A stretch of DNA of 64,000 nucleotides from an uncultured Bacteroidota bacterium (GTDB lineage Bacteria > Bacteroidota > Bacteroidia > UKL13-3): contig CAIUDH010000076.1 of assembly GCA_903897855.1 (NCBI GenBank), positions 1-64,000 on the forward strand. Direction: 5' to 3'. Positions 7,822 through 16,584 of this stretch are shown here, piece after piece. The translations under genes and the position numbers were made by a program. Under the pieces are notes generated by a model. It searched no databases. It saw nothing but the letters and a program-made list of their open reading frames with translations, and was not told where the DNA came from. Numbering within the stretch: the stretch's first letter is position 1; each line of letters starts with the position of its first letter.

Positions 7822-8958
7822 ATGCATATTGTAATCGCTTCTGTTTTTGATCCCATCCCTTCTGATCGTGTTTCGTTGGGGCGATATTTCTTCTTGTCGA
7901 AAGCGTTGCAGGAAAGGGGGCATCAAGTGACTTGCATTACTTCAGATTTTTTTCATGCCTCAAAATCTTTTCGAAGCGAGTTGCAAGAAGAGAAAAATGG
8001 GATCACATACATTCAAATCAAAGCCTGCGGCTATATCAAAAATGTAGGCCTGGCACGCTTACTCGACCACTTTGTACTCGCTCTTCGTGCCAATAAAGTA
8101 TTTTCAAAACTTCATTCAAACAAAAAAATCGACCTCGTTGTTTGTGCATCTCCCCCACTTCACTGGGCCAATTACATTTTAAAGTTTTGTAAAAAAAACC
8201 AGATTAAATCTGTTCTTGACATCCAGGATAATTGGCCCAAAGCATTTAAAAGCACAAATCTGTTACTCTACAGAATCTCACTGAATGCATTCCCTCTTCA
8301 TTTGGTTCGCAAACAAAACCAACAGATTGCTGATCGAGTTGTAGCGGTAACCTCAGATTACCTGACTACAGTACTACCAAAAAAGAAATCAGTTTTTTAT
8401 TTAGGTGCTCCTGTGTTAGAAATTCAGAAAGCAATACTAGATGACAAGTACCAACCTGCCACCAAACTTCGCTTCGTATATATGGGCAATTGCTCATCGC
8501 ACCAATCACTGCTCGAATTTCTAGAGAAGAACAAACACGCAAATATTGAAGTGAATTATATCGGAACTTGTTTAGACACCCGTATTAAGGAACATCCATT
8601 AATAAATTATTTTGGGGTGCTATCTGGTGATGCTCTTTATCATTCTTTGGCTAGTAATGACTATGGATTATTCATAAACGACCAGGAAAAAGAAATCAGG
8701 ATGCCAAACAAACTCTTCTATTATTGGGCTTGTGGCCTACCTGTGTTAGGCATCTCAATAACCGGAGAAGCATTCGATATCATTCAAAGTATGGGGGGGA
8801 TTGTTGCAAACCATGAAGAACTCAATATTCTAAAACTTCAAGAGAGTCTACTATCGATGGATAGAGATAAAATAAAGCTAAACGCGTTACAATATTATGA
8901 TGAGAGAACTATTTACCAAGATTATGCAATGTTTCTAGAAAATCTAATCCTGTCCTAA
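7822..8958 (+). CDS. Glycosyltransferase, GT4-like (GT-B fold)
   Basis: 378 residues with a two-lobed GT-B pattern. The N-terminal acceptor domain starts HIVIASVFDPIPSDRVS, followed by GRYFFLSKALQERGHQVT. The C-terminal donor domain has RFVYMGN near 214, and near 293-310 the MPNKLFYYWACGLPVLG helix that replaces the usual EExxxxxxE-flanking segment. It probably transfers a sugar to a cell-surface glycan intermediate at the cytoplasmic membrane; donor and acceptor are unknown. The next gene, a GT2, begins 2 nt after its stop, so the two form an operon. The upstream promoter supports this ATG and implies a leaderless mRNA. Confidence 0.85.
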   Translation: MHIVIASVFDPIPSDRVSLGRYFFLSKALQERGHQVTCITSDFFHASKSFRSELQEEKNGITYIQIKACGYIKNVGLARLLDHFVLALRANKVFSKLHSNKKIDLVVCASPPLHWANYILKFCKKNQIKSVLDIQDNWPKAFKSTNLLLYRISLNAFPLHLVRKQNQQIADRVVAVTSDYLTTVLPKKKSVFYLGAPVLEIQKAILDDKYQPATKLRFVYMGNCSSHQSLLEFLEKNKHANIEVNYIGTCLDTRIKEHPLINYFGVLSGDALYHSLASNDYGLFINDQEKEIRMPNKLFYYWACGLPVLGISITGEAFDIIQSMGGIVANHEELNILKLQESLLSMDRDKIKLNALQYYDERTIYQDYAMFLENLILS

Positions 8959-8960
8959 AT

Positions 8961-9890
8961 ATGCCACGTGCCACCGTGCTTATGACCGTTTATAATGCTG
9001 CACCATTTCTACAAGAGTGTATCGATAGTGTATTGAATCAAACAATTATTGATTTTGAGTTTTGGATTATTGATGATGGGAGCACCGACGGCAGCAAAGC
9101 GCTACTCAGTAAACAAACTGATAGTAGAGTTAAGAAGTACTTTAATGAAACTAATTTAGGTATTGCAATTTCCTTAAACCAATATTTACATAAAATTCAA
9201 ACCGAATATATATTCAGGATGGATGCAGATGATGTTTGCCTGCCGACTCGTTTGCAAAACCAAATTATTTTTATGGATGCAAATCCATCCATTGGGATAA
9301 GTGGCTGTGCCATGCAATATTTTGGCCATAAAAACTATATCTGGTATCCTGCATTAAAACATCATGATATTGTGGCACGACTACTATTTAACTGTGCCAT
9401 TCCGAACCCTTCACTTGTCATTCGCAAATCCCTGGTTGTAAAGTACCAATTATACTATAGCACCGCATTTATTAAACCTCCAATGGAAGACTATGCGTTA
9501 CTCATTGATGGTATTCAAACTTTCGAATTTGGTAACCTCGGTGAGGTTCTGGTAAAGCATCGTGAGCACAATAAAAATCAAAGCACCCAATATCTCTCGC
9601 TTAAAGAGAGCGAGATGATACGAATTTACAAAAGACTATTTGATAGCTTGGGAATTAGAACAAGCACCAACGAATTACTTCTTCACTACCAACTCAGCTA
9701 TAATGTCCCCGATTTTGAAAAATTTTCAATCGATGACTTCCTTCATTGGTGCAATTATCTTCAAAGTAACTTCACCAACCTAGAGGGTCTGAAAAAAGTA
9801 ATTAGGCTATACCTTATAAAACTCCTAAAACATCTAATAATGAAGCCTTTAGCTATCGTAAAATTGTTGTATTACCTTTTAAGAATCTAA
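8961..9890 (+). CDS. Glycosyltransferase family 2
   Basis: 309 residues with a GT-A catalytic domain. TVLMTVYNAAPFLQECIDSVLNQT at the N-terminus and IIDDGSTDGS near 36-45 mark the nucleotide-binding site, and RMDADDVC near 87 holds the DxD metal motif. PMEDYALLIDG near 172 carries the ED catalytic-base motif. The C-terminus ends in hydrophobic and basic residues that may touch the membrane. It is co-transcribed with the preceding GT4. Its last 12 nt overlap tail-to-tail with the convergent YjbR gene. The product glycan is unknown. Confidence 0.9.
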   Translation: MPRATVLMTVYNAAPFLQECIDSVLNQTIIDFEFWIIDDGSTDGSKALLSKQTDSRVKKYFNETNLGIAISLNQYLHKIQTEYIFRMDADDVCLPTRLQNQIIFMDANPSIGISGCAMQYFGHKNYIWYPALKHHDIVARLLFNCAIPNPSLVIRKSLVVKYQLYYSTAFIKPPMEDYALLIDGIQTFEFGNLGEVLVKHREHNKNQSTQYLSLKESEMIRIYKRLFDSLGIRTSTNELLLHYQLSYNVPDFEKFSIDDFLHWCNYLQSNFTNLEGLKKVIRLYLIKLLKHLIMKPLAIVKLLYYLLRI

Positions 9891-10238
9891 ATTTCTTATT
9901 GCTTCTCGATCTGTTTTGGGCAGGCTATCTACTACTAAGCTATAACTATTTTCAATCCATTCACTCAGTTGTTTCCAACTAATACTACCATCTAAATCAA
10001 TGGTATTCCAATGTTTCTTGTTCATATGAAAGCCGGGTCGAACCGCCTCAAAACGTTCACGTAATTCAATTGCTTGCTCAGGATCGCACTTCAGGTTTAC
10101 GCTATTAAAATTAGTAATACTGCAGAGTGCGAAAATCTTACCCTTGACTTTAAACACCAACGTGTCAAGGTCAAAGGGGAATTCTTCTGTTACAAATGGC
10201 TTGCTAATGCAAAATTCACGGTAGGTTTCTATATCCAT
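9879..10238 (-). CDS. MmcQ/YjbR family protein
   Basis: The preferred start is the internal ATG at 10238, giving 119 residues, the usual family length, and the family-like N-terminus MDIETYREFCISKPFVTE. An ATG at 10277 would add 13 residues. Typical motifs are FPFDLDTLVFKVKGKIFAL near 20, the NLKCDPE strand, and HMNKKHWNTIDLDGS near 70. The fold (CyaY-like, double-wing DNA-binding) is known from structures, but the cellular role is not. It stands alone, convergent with the GT2 gene. Confidence 0.88.
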   Translation of the reverse strand: MDIETYREFCISKPFVTEEFPFDLDTLVFKVKGKIFALCSITNFNSVNLKCDPEQAIELRERFEAVRPGFHMNKKHWNTIDLDGSISWKQLSEWIENSYSLVVDSLPKTDREAIRNLDS

Positions 10239-10354
10239 TAAGGATGTGGATTTAAGGTATTTTTCAAAATAACGCATTTTGAAGTTTACTTTTAGAATAG
10301 TTCATGAATAAAATTACAATAAACTTATTTTTTCACCGTTAAAACAATCAGATC

Positions 10355-11239
10355 ATGAAAAGTAAAATCATATTATTAACCTTAATACTGTTGGCCATTC
10401 TTCCACTTATCACTGCCTTCCAGAATAAACCAGCGGTAGAGGAATTGACTTTAAAACAGGCCATCGAGAAAGGCTACATTAGTTGCCTGTTTGAAAATAA
10501 TAAAGGATTCACTCATTATAGCAAGTGCCTAACTTTGAAAATAAGCAACCATTCTACAAAGATGCTCACCATCAAAATTAATAACGGCATTCAAGTCAAT
10601 CCAGTCGACAGTGTTTACCAAAACTTAATCGTGACAGAGAATATTTTCGTTACACTAAATCCACAGGAAAGTAAAACGACCCCCATCTATGCTATGTGCA
10701 CAGAGCCCCACGATAGAGCACCCGGTGATAATTATATAACCTATTCGCTCTCAAAAGATGCGATTGGGGTTATGAAGTGTGTTACCGATCTAATTACCCG
10801 GAACAACTATCATAACAGTGAGGGGCAGCAAGCGGTTTGGTGCGTTGCAGAGGGCTCTTCATTAGATGCTATTTCAGGATATGATACCATTGCTGTAAAA
10901 AAATTACAGGAGCTGATTTCTAAACTTACAGGTAAAAAAATGCCTCCCCCACCAGCTCCGAACGACTACAAAAGAAATTATTATACCCAAGCCTACACGA
11001 AGAAAATTACCTTGGGGGGTGAATTCGAATTCAGTTTTGTGAAGCCAAAGAACATTTTGGTCGGGATGTTCGATAAAAACAATGTCCTTGTGCGTGAATT
11101 GTATAAAAAAGATGGGGAGACACCAGGAGCCCACAAACAAAAATATGAATTCGATGCAAGTGTTTATACCGAAAGTTACTATTTTATTCGTTTGGTAGCG
11201 GATGGACAGGTACGTTTAGAAACAAAAGTAACCTTGTAA
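10355..11239 (+). CDS. Secreted protein of unknown function
   Basis: 294 residues that I do not recognise. Residues 1-22 form a signal peptide (cleavage near ITA/FQ). Residues ~25-195 form a beta-rich domain with several cysteines (SCLF near 48, YSKC near 57, YAMC near 110, KCVTD near 141, VWCV near 163). A proline-rich hinge PPPPAP near 197-202 leads to a second beta-sandwich-like domain, 210-294 (GGEFEFSFVKPKNILVGMFDKNNVLVREL). No sorting tail or lipobox is seen, so it is probably periplasmic or secreted. Neighbours (YjbR, CcmB) do not suggest a pathway. Confidence 0.7.
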   Translation: MKSKIILLTLILLAILPLITAFQNKPAVEELTLKQAIEKGYISCLFENNKGFTHYSKCLTLKISNHSTKMLTIKINNGIQVNPVDSVYQNLIVTENIFVTLNPQESKTTPIYAMCTEPHDRAPGDNYITYSLSKDAIGVMKCVTDLITRNNYHNSEGQQAVWCVAEGSSLDAISGYDTIAVKKLQELISKLTGKKMPPPPAPNDYKRNYYTQAYTKKITLGGEFEFSFVKPKNILVGMFDKNNVLVRELYKKDGETPGAHKQKYEFDASVYTESYYFIRLVADGQVRLETKVTL

Positions 11240-11251
11240 TCCTCAATTAAA

Positions 11252-11905
11252 TTACTCCTTCCAGATTAATGGGAATAATATAATAGCGAGTACCACCAGC
11301 ATCACACATAAAGCCAAGAGTACGAAAACGTTGGGCAGAATAATAATCGGATCTAACCCATCAACGGCACCTTTGCTTAATTTAATAAGTACCATCATAC
11401 AAGGGAAAATTATTGGGATACTTAATACAGGCATCAGCAATGCCCCACTACTCGTTTTGGAGGCTAGAGCCGATAATAGTGTAAACGCAGCTCCCATGCT
11501 AACACTTCCCAAAAGAAGCGAAAGTATAAAATAGCCCTTTTCTTGAACAGGATTGCCTAAAAACAAGCTATAAGTAAGATAGCATAACATACTTACAAAA
11601 ATCATAAAACAGATATTGTAAATAATTTTAGAGATAATAACGGCAACGGGCGACGCAACGGTATAATAATAGAGTTGCCTACCTTTCGCTTCCTGCATAA
11701 AGCTTTTGCTCACCGTGATGATAGCTGCAAACAAGAGTATAACCCAAAACAAAGCATTCCAAGTTTGAGGAGAAACTTCTTTAAAAGCAATAAATGCTGT
11801 AAAAACAGTAATCAACGTATAAACAACGATACCATTAAATGCGTAACGATTACGCCATTCTAAGGTAAACTCTTTGACTAATAAATGTTTTATAATTAAA
11901 TACAT
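11252..11905 (-). CDS. ccmB: Heme exporter subunit CcmB (cytochrome c maturation permease)
   Basis: The ATG at 11905 is chosen (217 residues); an upstream in-frame TTG at 11917 lies inside the promoter element and is rejected. Six hydrophobic segments follow the N-terminal LVKEFTLEWRNRYAFNG motif, which is characteristic of CcmB. FMQEAKGRQLYYYTVASPVAVIISKIIYN in the middle and a conserved ALLMPVLSIPIIFP stretch complete the match. CcmB normally works with CcmA (ATPase) and CcmC in System I cytochrome c maturation; neither is adjacent here. The gene is convergent with the unknown secreted protein, 12 nt apart. Confidence 0.88.
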   Translation of the reverse strand: MYLIIKHLLVKEFTLEWRNRYAFNGIVVYTLITVFTAFIAFKEVSPQTWNALFWVILLFAAIITVSKSFMQEAKGRQLYYYTVASPVAVIISKIIYNICFMIFVSMLCYLTYSLFLGNPVQEKGYFILSLLLGSVSMGAAFTLLSALASKTSSGALLMPVLSIPIIFPCMMVLIKLSKGAVDGLDPIIILPNVFVLLALCVMLVVLAIILFPLIWKE

Positions 11906-11914
11906 AAAGAATAG

Positions 11915-11922
11915 CAAAAATA
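11915..11922 (-). promoter_or_regulatory. Candidate -7 element (TATTTTTG) of ccmB
   Basis: A minus-strand TAnnTTTG match ending 9 nt before the ATG at 11905. It implies a very short leader and supports that ATG over the upstream TTG. No -33 match at 19 nt. Confidence 0.4.
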
Positions 11923-12247
11923 AGTCATAAGTATTAAAAATACGTATTAAGATGATTTTTAAGCTAACAGAAACACTTTCCAGATACGCTTGAAGGTAAA
12001 GTTAGGTTTAGAATTCATAATAGATATGTGTTTTAACGAGCCCCTTATTAAAAACAAAATAGACAAAGAACAAAAGGAATACAAAAAGTAGGTGCGCTTT
12101 TAAAACGAGCGTAATATTCCGCTAACTATTAAAAAACGCTGAAAGTTTCTCAAGCAGATTTATCTAACAGACCTGATAAAATTTATTGAGATAAACCAGA
12201 GTAAACACCTCACGATGAGAAGCTATATTCTCGCCGATTGCCTATTA
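11923..12247. other. Intergenic region with no recognised feature
   Basis: About 325 bp of AT-rich sequence between the divergent-upstream side of ccmB and the 3' end of yicC. Only short imperfect dyads are visible (for example near 12217-12232). No convincing ORF, tRNA or strong terminator is seen. Confidence 0.5.
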
Positions 12248-13120
12248 TTAAAGAATGTTTAGGCATTGTTCTTTTATTTTCTCCAATTCATCTTTCATGA
12301 GAACAACCAACTGTTGGATTTTAGCATCGTTTGCTTTGCTTCCCATCGTATTAATTTCACGTCCCATCTCCTGAGACACAAAATTTAATTTTCGCCCACA
12401 ATTTTCTTCAAGCATTACCTGAGTAAAGTAAAGACAATGGTTTCTTAAACGCACCTTTTCTTCTGTAATATCAAGCCTTTCAATATAATATATGAGTTCT
12501 TGTTCGAATCGGTTTTCATCAACTTTTACACGATCTTTTAAGTCGGTAAGCTCCTTCGTTAATCGTTCACGGATACTCGCCATACGACGTGCTTCCAAGG
12601 TTTCAATTTCGTCAGTCAGAGCTGAAATATTTTTCACACTTTGAGAGATAACCTTTTCAAGTGATGCTCCTTCTTGGGTTCTAAAAGTAATAAAATTTTG
12701 TATCGATGTAAACATGCTCTGCATCACGGAAGCAAAATCGTCCTCACTCATTTCCTCATTAATTGATTTCATTACTTCCGGCAATTGCAATACATTTTGC
12801 ATCAGGTTTTCTTTGTGTAGTTCCATCATATGAGCAATCTGTGAGAGCTCCTTGAGATACGACAACGCCAAATCCTTATTTATCTTACGTGCACTTAACG
12901 CAACATCTTTATATTCGATATTAACATTCATGTTAACACTGCCACGAACTACCCTCTTAGAAATTTCATTGCGTAATAAAAATTCCTTATGGTAAAGCTC
13001 TCGAGGAATTCTGAGGTTTATATCTAGTGCTTTCCCATTAACAGAGCGCAGGTCAATTTTGATTGTAAATCTTTCAAATTCTGTGATGGCTTGTCCGTAG
13101 CCTGTCATTGATAATATCAT
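12248..13120 (-). CDS. YicC family endoribonuclease
   Basis: The ATG at 13120 gives 290 residues and the hallmark N-terminus MILSMTGYGQA; the longer frame from 13159 is rejected because a promoter element separates the two. The N-terminal YicC domain has DLRSVNGKALDINLRIPREL near 20-40. The C-terminal DUF1732 domain contains the conserved EENCGRKLNFVSQEMGREINTMGSKA stretch near 242-267. The E. coli relative degrades small RNAs such as RyhB, and the family is classed as endoribonuclease. In many genomes it precedes gmk, but not here, where it stands alone. Confidence 0.93.
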   Translation of the reverse strand: MILSMTGYGQAITEFERFTIKIDLRSVNGKALDINLRIPRELYHKEFLLRNEISKRVVRGSVNMNVNIEYKDVALSARKINKDLALSYLKELSQIAHMMELHKENLMQNVLQLPEVMKSINEEMSEDDFASVMQSMFTSIQNFITFRTQEGASLEKVISQSVKNISALTDEIETLEARRMASIRERLTKELTDLKDRVKVDENRFEQELIYYIERLDITEEKVRLRNHCLYFTQVMLEENCGRKLNFVSQEMGREINTMGSKANDAKIQQLVVLMKDELEKIKEQCLNIL

Positions 13121-13125
13121 GGGCG

Positions 13126-13133
13126 CAAATATA
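13126..13133 (-). promoter_or_regulatory. -7 element (TATATTTG) 5 nt before the yicC ATG
   Basis: A minus-strand TAnnTTTG match separated from the ATG at 13120 by only 5 nt. The spacing is identical to that at 7809-7822. It implies a leaderless or nearly leaderless transcript. No -33 TTG at 19 nt. Confidence 0.5.
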
Positions 13134-13576
13134 GGATTAGAAAAGAAGAAAACGAACACGTTACAAGTTAACTAGAACTTTTAATTCGAAACTCTCAATA
13201 GGTATTCATAAAACACACTATTGTGACTGGTTTTATCGCCAGTTCTCAGATACTAATAAAACCTGAACTGCGAATCATTGACAAGTGTTACCTAAAAACG
13301 AAATCCAAACCTTGATATCACCAATACGTAGACAATTTATATACAGCGTTCTGAGTTTTTCTCAGAGGCCTATGGCTCTTTAATGCAGTTAATCAATCTT
13401 CTGTGAAAAAACTTTTAAATAATAAATAAGCAAGTCAATGCTTATTTTTCAAAAAATTCCTAAAATGATTCTTCTAGCCACGAATACTTTGAATTACTCG
13501 AAAAGAATTCACTTCCTCTTTTAAAAAAATAACTTTTACTCGTATTTGGTTTTAATCAAAATACTCAAATTAACTT
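13134..13576. other. Long divergent intergenic region with several small hairpins
   Basis: About 440 bp between divergent yicC and icd. It contains short dyads (ACTGG/CCAGT near 13226-13243, CTGAG/CTCAG near 13351-13365) and a terminator-like hairpin at 13424-13449. No ORF of note. It could hold an unrecognised small RNA; nothing matches a known RNA family by eye. Confidence 0.4.
13424..13449 (+). terminator. Orphan terminator-like hairpin
   Basis: A 9-bp perfect stem (13424-13432 with 13439-13447), a 6-nt loop, and a T-run through 13449 on the plus strand. No annotated plus-strand gene lies upstream within 1.3 kb apart from convergent or divergent genes, so any transcript it ends would be a small non-coding RNA. 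Confidence 0.4.
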
Positions 13577-13584
13577 TATATTTG
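13577..13584 (+). promoter_or_regulatory. Candidate -7 element (TATATTTG) of icd
   Basis: A TAnnTTTG match 32 nt upstream of the icd ATG. A TTTG at 13545-13548 is too far (28 nt) to be a standard -33 element. Confidence 0.45.
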
Positions 13585-13616
13585 CATTCCTTTTTAAAAG
13601 TTTCAATTTATCTATT

Positions 13617-14849
13617 ATGCAAAAAATTAAAGTATCAAACCCTGTAGTCGAGATGGATGGTGATGAAATGACACGCATCATCTGGCAGGCCATCAAAGAA
13701 AAACTAATTCTCCCATATTTGGATGTTGAGATAAAATATTTTGATTTAGGTATGGAAAACCGCGATGCCACCAATGACCAGGTAACAATCGATGCTGCAG
13801 AGGCTATTAAAGTTTACAGTGTTGGTATAAAGTGTGCAACTATTACACCTGACGAAGCACGGATGGAAGAATTCAACCTAAAACAAATGTGGAAAAGCCC
13901 AAATGGCACAATTCGAAATATTCTCGATGGGACCGTATTTCGTGAACCTATTGTTTGTGAGAATGTTCCCAGATTAGTTTCAAATTGGACAAAACCAATT
14001 ATTGTAGGACGCCATGCTTATGGTGATCAATATCGTGCCACCGACTTTTTAACAAAAGGTAAAGGAAAGTTAACCATCACTTTTACTCCAGAAAATGGAT
14101 TAGAACCAACAACACATGAGGTATTCAACTTCAAAGGGGATGGTATCTCTTTGTCGATGTTCAATACAGATGAAAGTATTATAGGCTTTGCCCGTTCTTG
14201 CTTTAACATGTCATTAACCAAAAAGTGGCCACTTTATCTGAGCACGAAAAATACAATCCTTAAAAAATATGACGGTCGATTCAAAGATATTTTTGAAGAA
14301 ATATATCAGAATGAATTCAAGAGCCGAATGGATGCAGAGGGTATTGTATATGAGCATCGTTTGATTGACGACATGGTTGCAAGTGCTTTGAAATGGCATG
14401 GCGAATTTATTTGGGCTTGTAAAAACTATGACGGAGATGTTCAATCAGATTCGATAGCTCAAGGTTTTGGCTCATTAGGGTTAATGACTTCCGTATTAAT
14501 TACGCCAGATGGGAAAATTATGGAAGCAGAGGCAGCTCATGGCACGGTGACTCGCCATTTTCGTGAACATCAAAAAGGAAATCCTACATCAACAAACCCA
14601 ATCGCTTCAATTTTCGCTTGGACACGTGGGCTAGGATTCCGAGGTAAACTTGACGGTAATGATGCGTTAATTAATTTCTGTAACGCATTAGAAAGAGTTT
14701 GCGTTGAGACTGTAGAAAGTGGCAAGATGACGAAAGATTTAGCAGTTTGCATATATGGAAACAAAGTAAACCACTCAGAACACTATCTAAATACTGAGGA
14801 GTTTTTAGATGCATTGGATATAAATCTCAAAACAAAAATGGGAATGTAG
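13617..14849 (+). CDS. icd: NADP-dependent isocitrate dehydrogenase, eukaryotic-type
   Basis: Oxidises isocitrate to 2-oxoglutarate and CO2 with reduction of NADP in the TCA cycle. The 410 residues match the homodimeric type II (eukaryotic-like) enzyme rather than the E. coli form. Motifs include [16 protein letters not shown] at the N-terminus, the isocitrate-binding [10 protein letters not shown] near 95, [14 protein letters not shown] near 127, [10 protein letters not shown] near 248 (metal-binding Asp), and [17 protein letters not shown] near 303, which carries the NADP-preferring residues. Monocistronic. Confidence 0.96.
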   Translation: MQKIKVSNPVVEMDGDEMTRIIWQAIKEKLILPYLDVEIKYFDLGMENRDATNDQVTIDAAEAIKVYSVGIKCATITPDEARMEEFNLKQMWKSPNGTIRNILDGTVFREPIVCENVPRLVSNWTKPIIVGRHAYGDQYRATDFLTKGKGKLTITFTPENGLEPTTHEVFNFKGDGISLSMFNTDESIIGFARSCFNMSLTKKWPLYLSTKNTILKKYDGRFKDIFEEIYQNEFKSRMDAEGIVYEHRLIDDMVASALKWHGEFIWACKNYDGDVQSDSIAQGFGSLGLMTSVLITPDGKIMEAEAAHGTVTRHFREHQKGNPTSTNPIASIFAWTRGLGFRGKLDGNDALINFCNALERVCVETVESGKMTKDLAVCIYGNKVNHSEHYLNTEEFLDALDINLKTKMGM

Positions 14850-14960
14850 TTATTTGTCAACTTCTCTACGACCCTGGAATAAATTTTATTTATACAGATT
14901 CCTTTTTAATTTTCTGATTTAAAAGTTAGAAATTAATTTTTAGGAAAAACAGGAAATGTG

Positions 14961-16568
14961 TTATCTAAACCTACGTGCAAAAAATTTTGCTATAGACAAC
15001 ATTAAAATAGCGAAACTGATTGCAAGGCCTATCCATCCTAAATAATCGCCATGGCGTGCGTAAAAAGTGGTAATACTATTAGGGGTGAATTTCACTTCTA
15101 ATACTTGTTGCTTCCACCATTCGGTTTGTTTTAAAATTTCTCCGTAATTATTTATATGAGCACTGATTCCTGTGTTGGCACATTGCAATAACTCCTTCCG
15201 AAACTCAATACATCGTAATTTTCCATAGTCTAGATGTTGTTTGTATCCATCCGTGTTTCCCCACCAACCATCATTGGTGATTACGAACATCACATTGGCA
15301 TCTTTTTTCATAAACTCTTGAACATACCCACCAAAAACACTTTCATAACAAATTAGAGGTGCTACTTTAATTTTGTCATGCACGAAAATAGAAGCTTCTG
15401 CCTGTGTCCCCAAACCTCCTGCCTCAGCATCTAATTTCAGAAAATGTACTAGACCGCCAAATATTGCAGGATAAGGTAGCTTCTCCACCCCTGGGACCAG
15501 CCTTGATTTATGATAAATCTCTATTTTTGCGGATGTGTCAATTTTGAATGCGGTGTTGAAATAATCAAGATACTTGCCATTCACACCGAAAGCCCTTGCA
15601 CTCAATGTTTGTTTGTTTTGATATAAAATATAACTTTCAGCACCTGCAATCACACATGTATTGGGATACTTTCTCAAAAAGTGTTGAATACTATTAATTA
15701 ATGATTCATTATTTATTTCAGTCTCTAAAATCCCCCCTTGTAATGCGGTTTCCGGCAAGACGACAAATTTGATATTCGCATCAATATTCTCCTCAGCCAT
15801 CTGTAACATGCGTTCCAGTTGCTGATTTGAAGATAGTGCTTTACCATTATCACCAAATTTTTCGGAATACGGATCTAGGTTAGGCTGAATCAATAAGACT
15901 GAAACCTTCTTCTGCTCTTGATCAAACAAATTCTGATTACGACTTAACAGTGTAAAATGGCTTATAATGACAGGAATTGATATTACAAGAGTGCTGATGA
16001 TAAAATTCTTATTGAGAAAAGTTTTAGATGTAAAATTACGAATGCAAAAAAACAGAAAGATATTTACCAATAATACCCATATACTGCCGCCTAGATGACC
16101 CGTAAATTCATACCATTGAATAAGAGAGGTGTTATTAGCAAAAACATTACCAATGACAAGCCAAGGCCAAGTAATTTCCCAGTTTAAATGAAGGAATTCA
16201 TAGGATACCCAAAAACTTATGAGAAAGGCATAGCTAATAACGTTACACATCTTTTTACTGACCAGATCAAAAACCAACCACACGGCACTCATCATCAAGG
16301 TATTTAAAACAATTGCAGCAATGCTCCCTCCAGGTGTGGCAATCCAAATCCACCAGGTTGTTAAAACATTCCACCCCAAAAGAGAAACATAAACAAGGGA
16401 AAGAAAAACCCTAGTGTTTATTCTTGAATCTTTGTGAAAATCCTGGATAAACAATAATGGTACGAATGCTATAAAGCTAAGCCAGGCTAACTGATGCGGT
16501 GGCCATGAAATCCAGAGTAGGACACTGCTAAATAATGCTAACAAAAAGGCCTTTAAATTATAGCTCAT
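14961..16568 (-). CDS. lnt: Apolipoprotein N-acyltransferase
   Basis: Transfers a third acyl chain to the N-terminal cysteine of lipoproteins at the inner membrane. 535 residues: about eight hydrophobic segments over 1-210, then a nitrilase-like periplasmic domain (~220-500), then a final membrane helix near 512-530. The catalytic triad is intact: E273 in VVLPETALQGG, K354 in YHKSRLVPG, and C407 in PLICYESVFGG. Also typical is VMFVITNDGWWGNTDG near 430. It begins 16 nt after the upstream WecE-type gene, so it lies in the surface-glycan operon. Confidence 0.95.
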   Translation of the reverse strand: MSYNLKAFLLALFSSVLLWISWPPHQLAWLSFIAFVPLLFIQDFHKDSRINTRVFLSLVYVSLLGWNVLTTWWIWIATPGGSIAAIVLNTLMMSAVWLVFDLVSKKMCNVISYAFLISFWVSYEFLHLNWEITWPWLVIGNVFANNTSLIQWYEFTGHLGGSIWVLLVNIFLFFCIRNFTSKTFLNKNFIISTLVISIPVIISHFTLLSRNQNLFDQEQKKVSVLLIQPNLDPYSEKFGDNGKALSSNQQLERMLQMAEENIDANIKFVVLPETALQGGILETEINNESLINSIQHFLRKYPNTCVIAGAESYILYQNKQTLSARAFGVNGKYLDYFNTAFKIDTSAKIEIYHKSRLVPGVEKLPYPAIFGGLVHFLKLDAEAGGLGTQAEASIFVHDKIKVAPLICYESVFGGYVQEFMKKDANVMFVITNDGWWGNTDGYKQHLDYGKLRCIEFRKELLQCANTGISAHINNYGEILKQTEWWKQQVLEVKFTPNSITTFYARHGDYLGWIGLAISFAILMLSIAKFFARRFR

Positions 16569-16584
16569 GAATGATAATTAAGAT

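Noticed and set aside
14899-14945. Imperfect AT-rich dyad between icd and lnt as a bidirectional terminator
   Set aside because: Only TTCCT/AGGAA ends pair well. The interior has several mismatches and no GC stem, so it is too weak to call.
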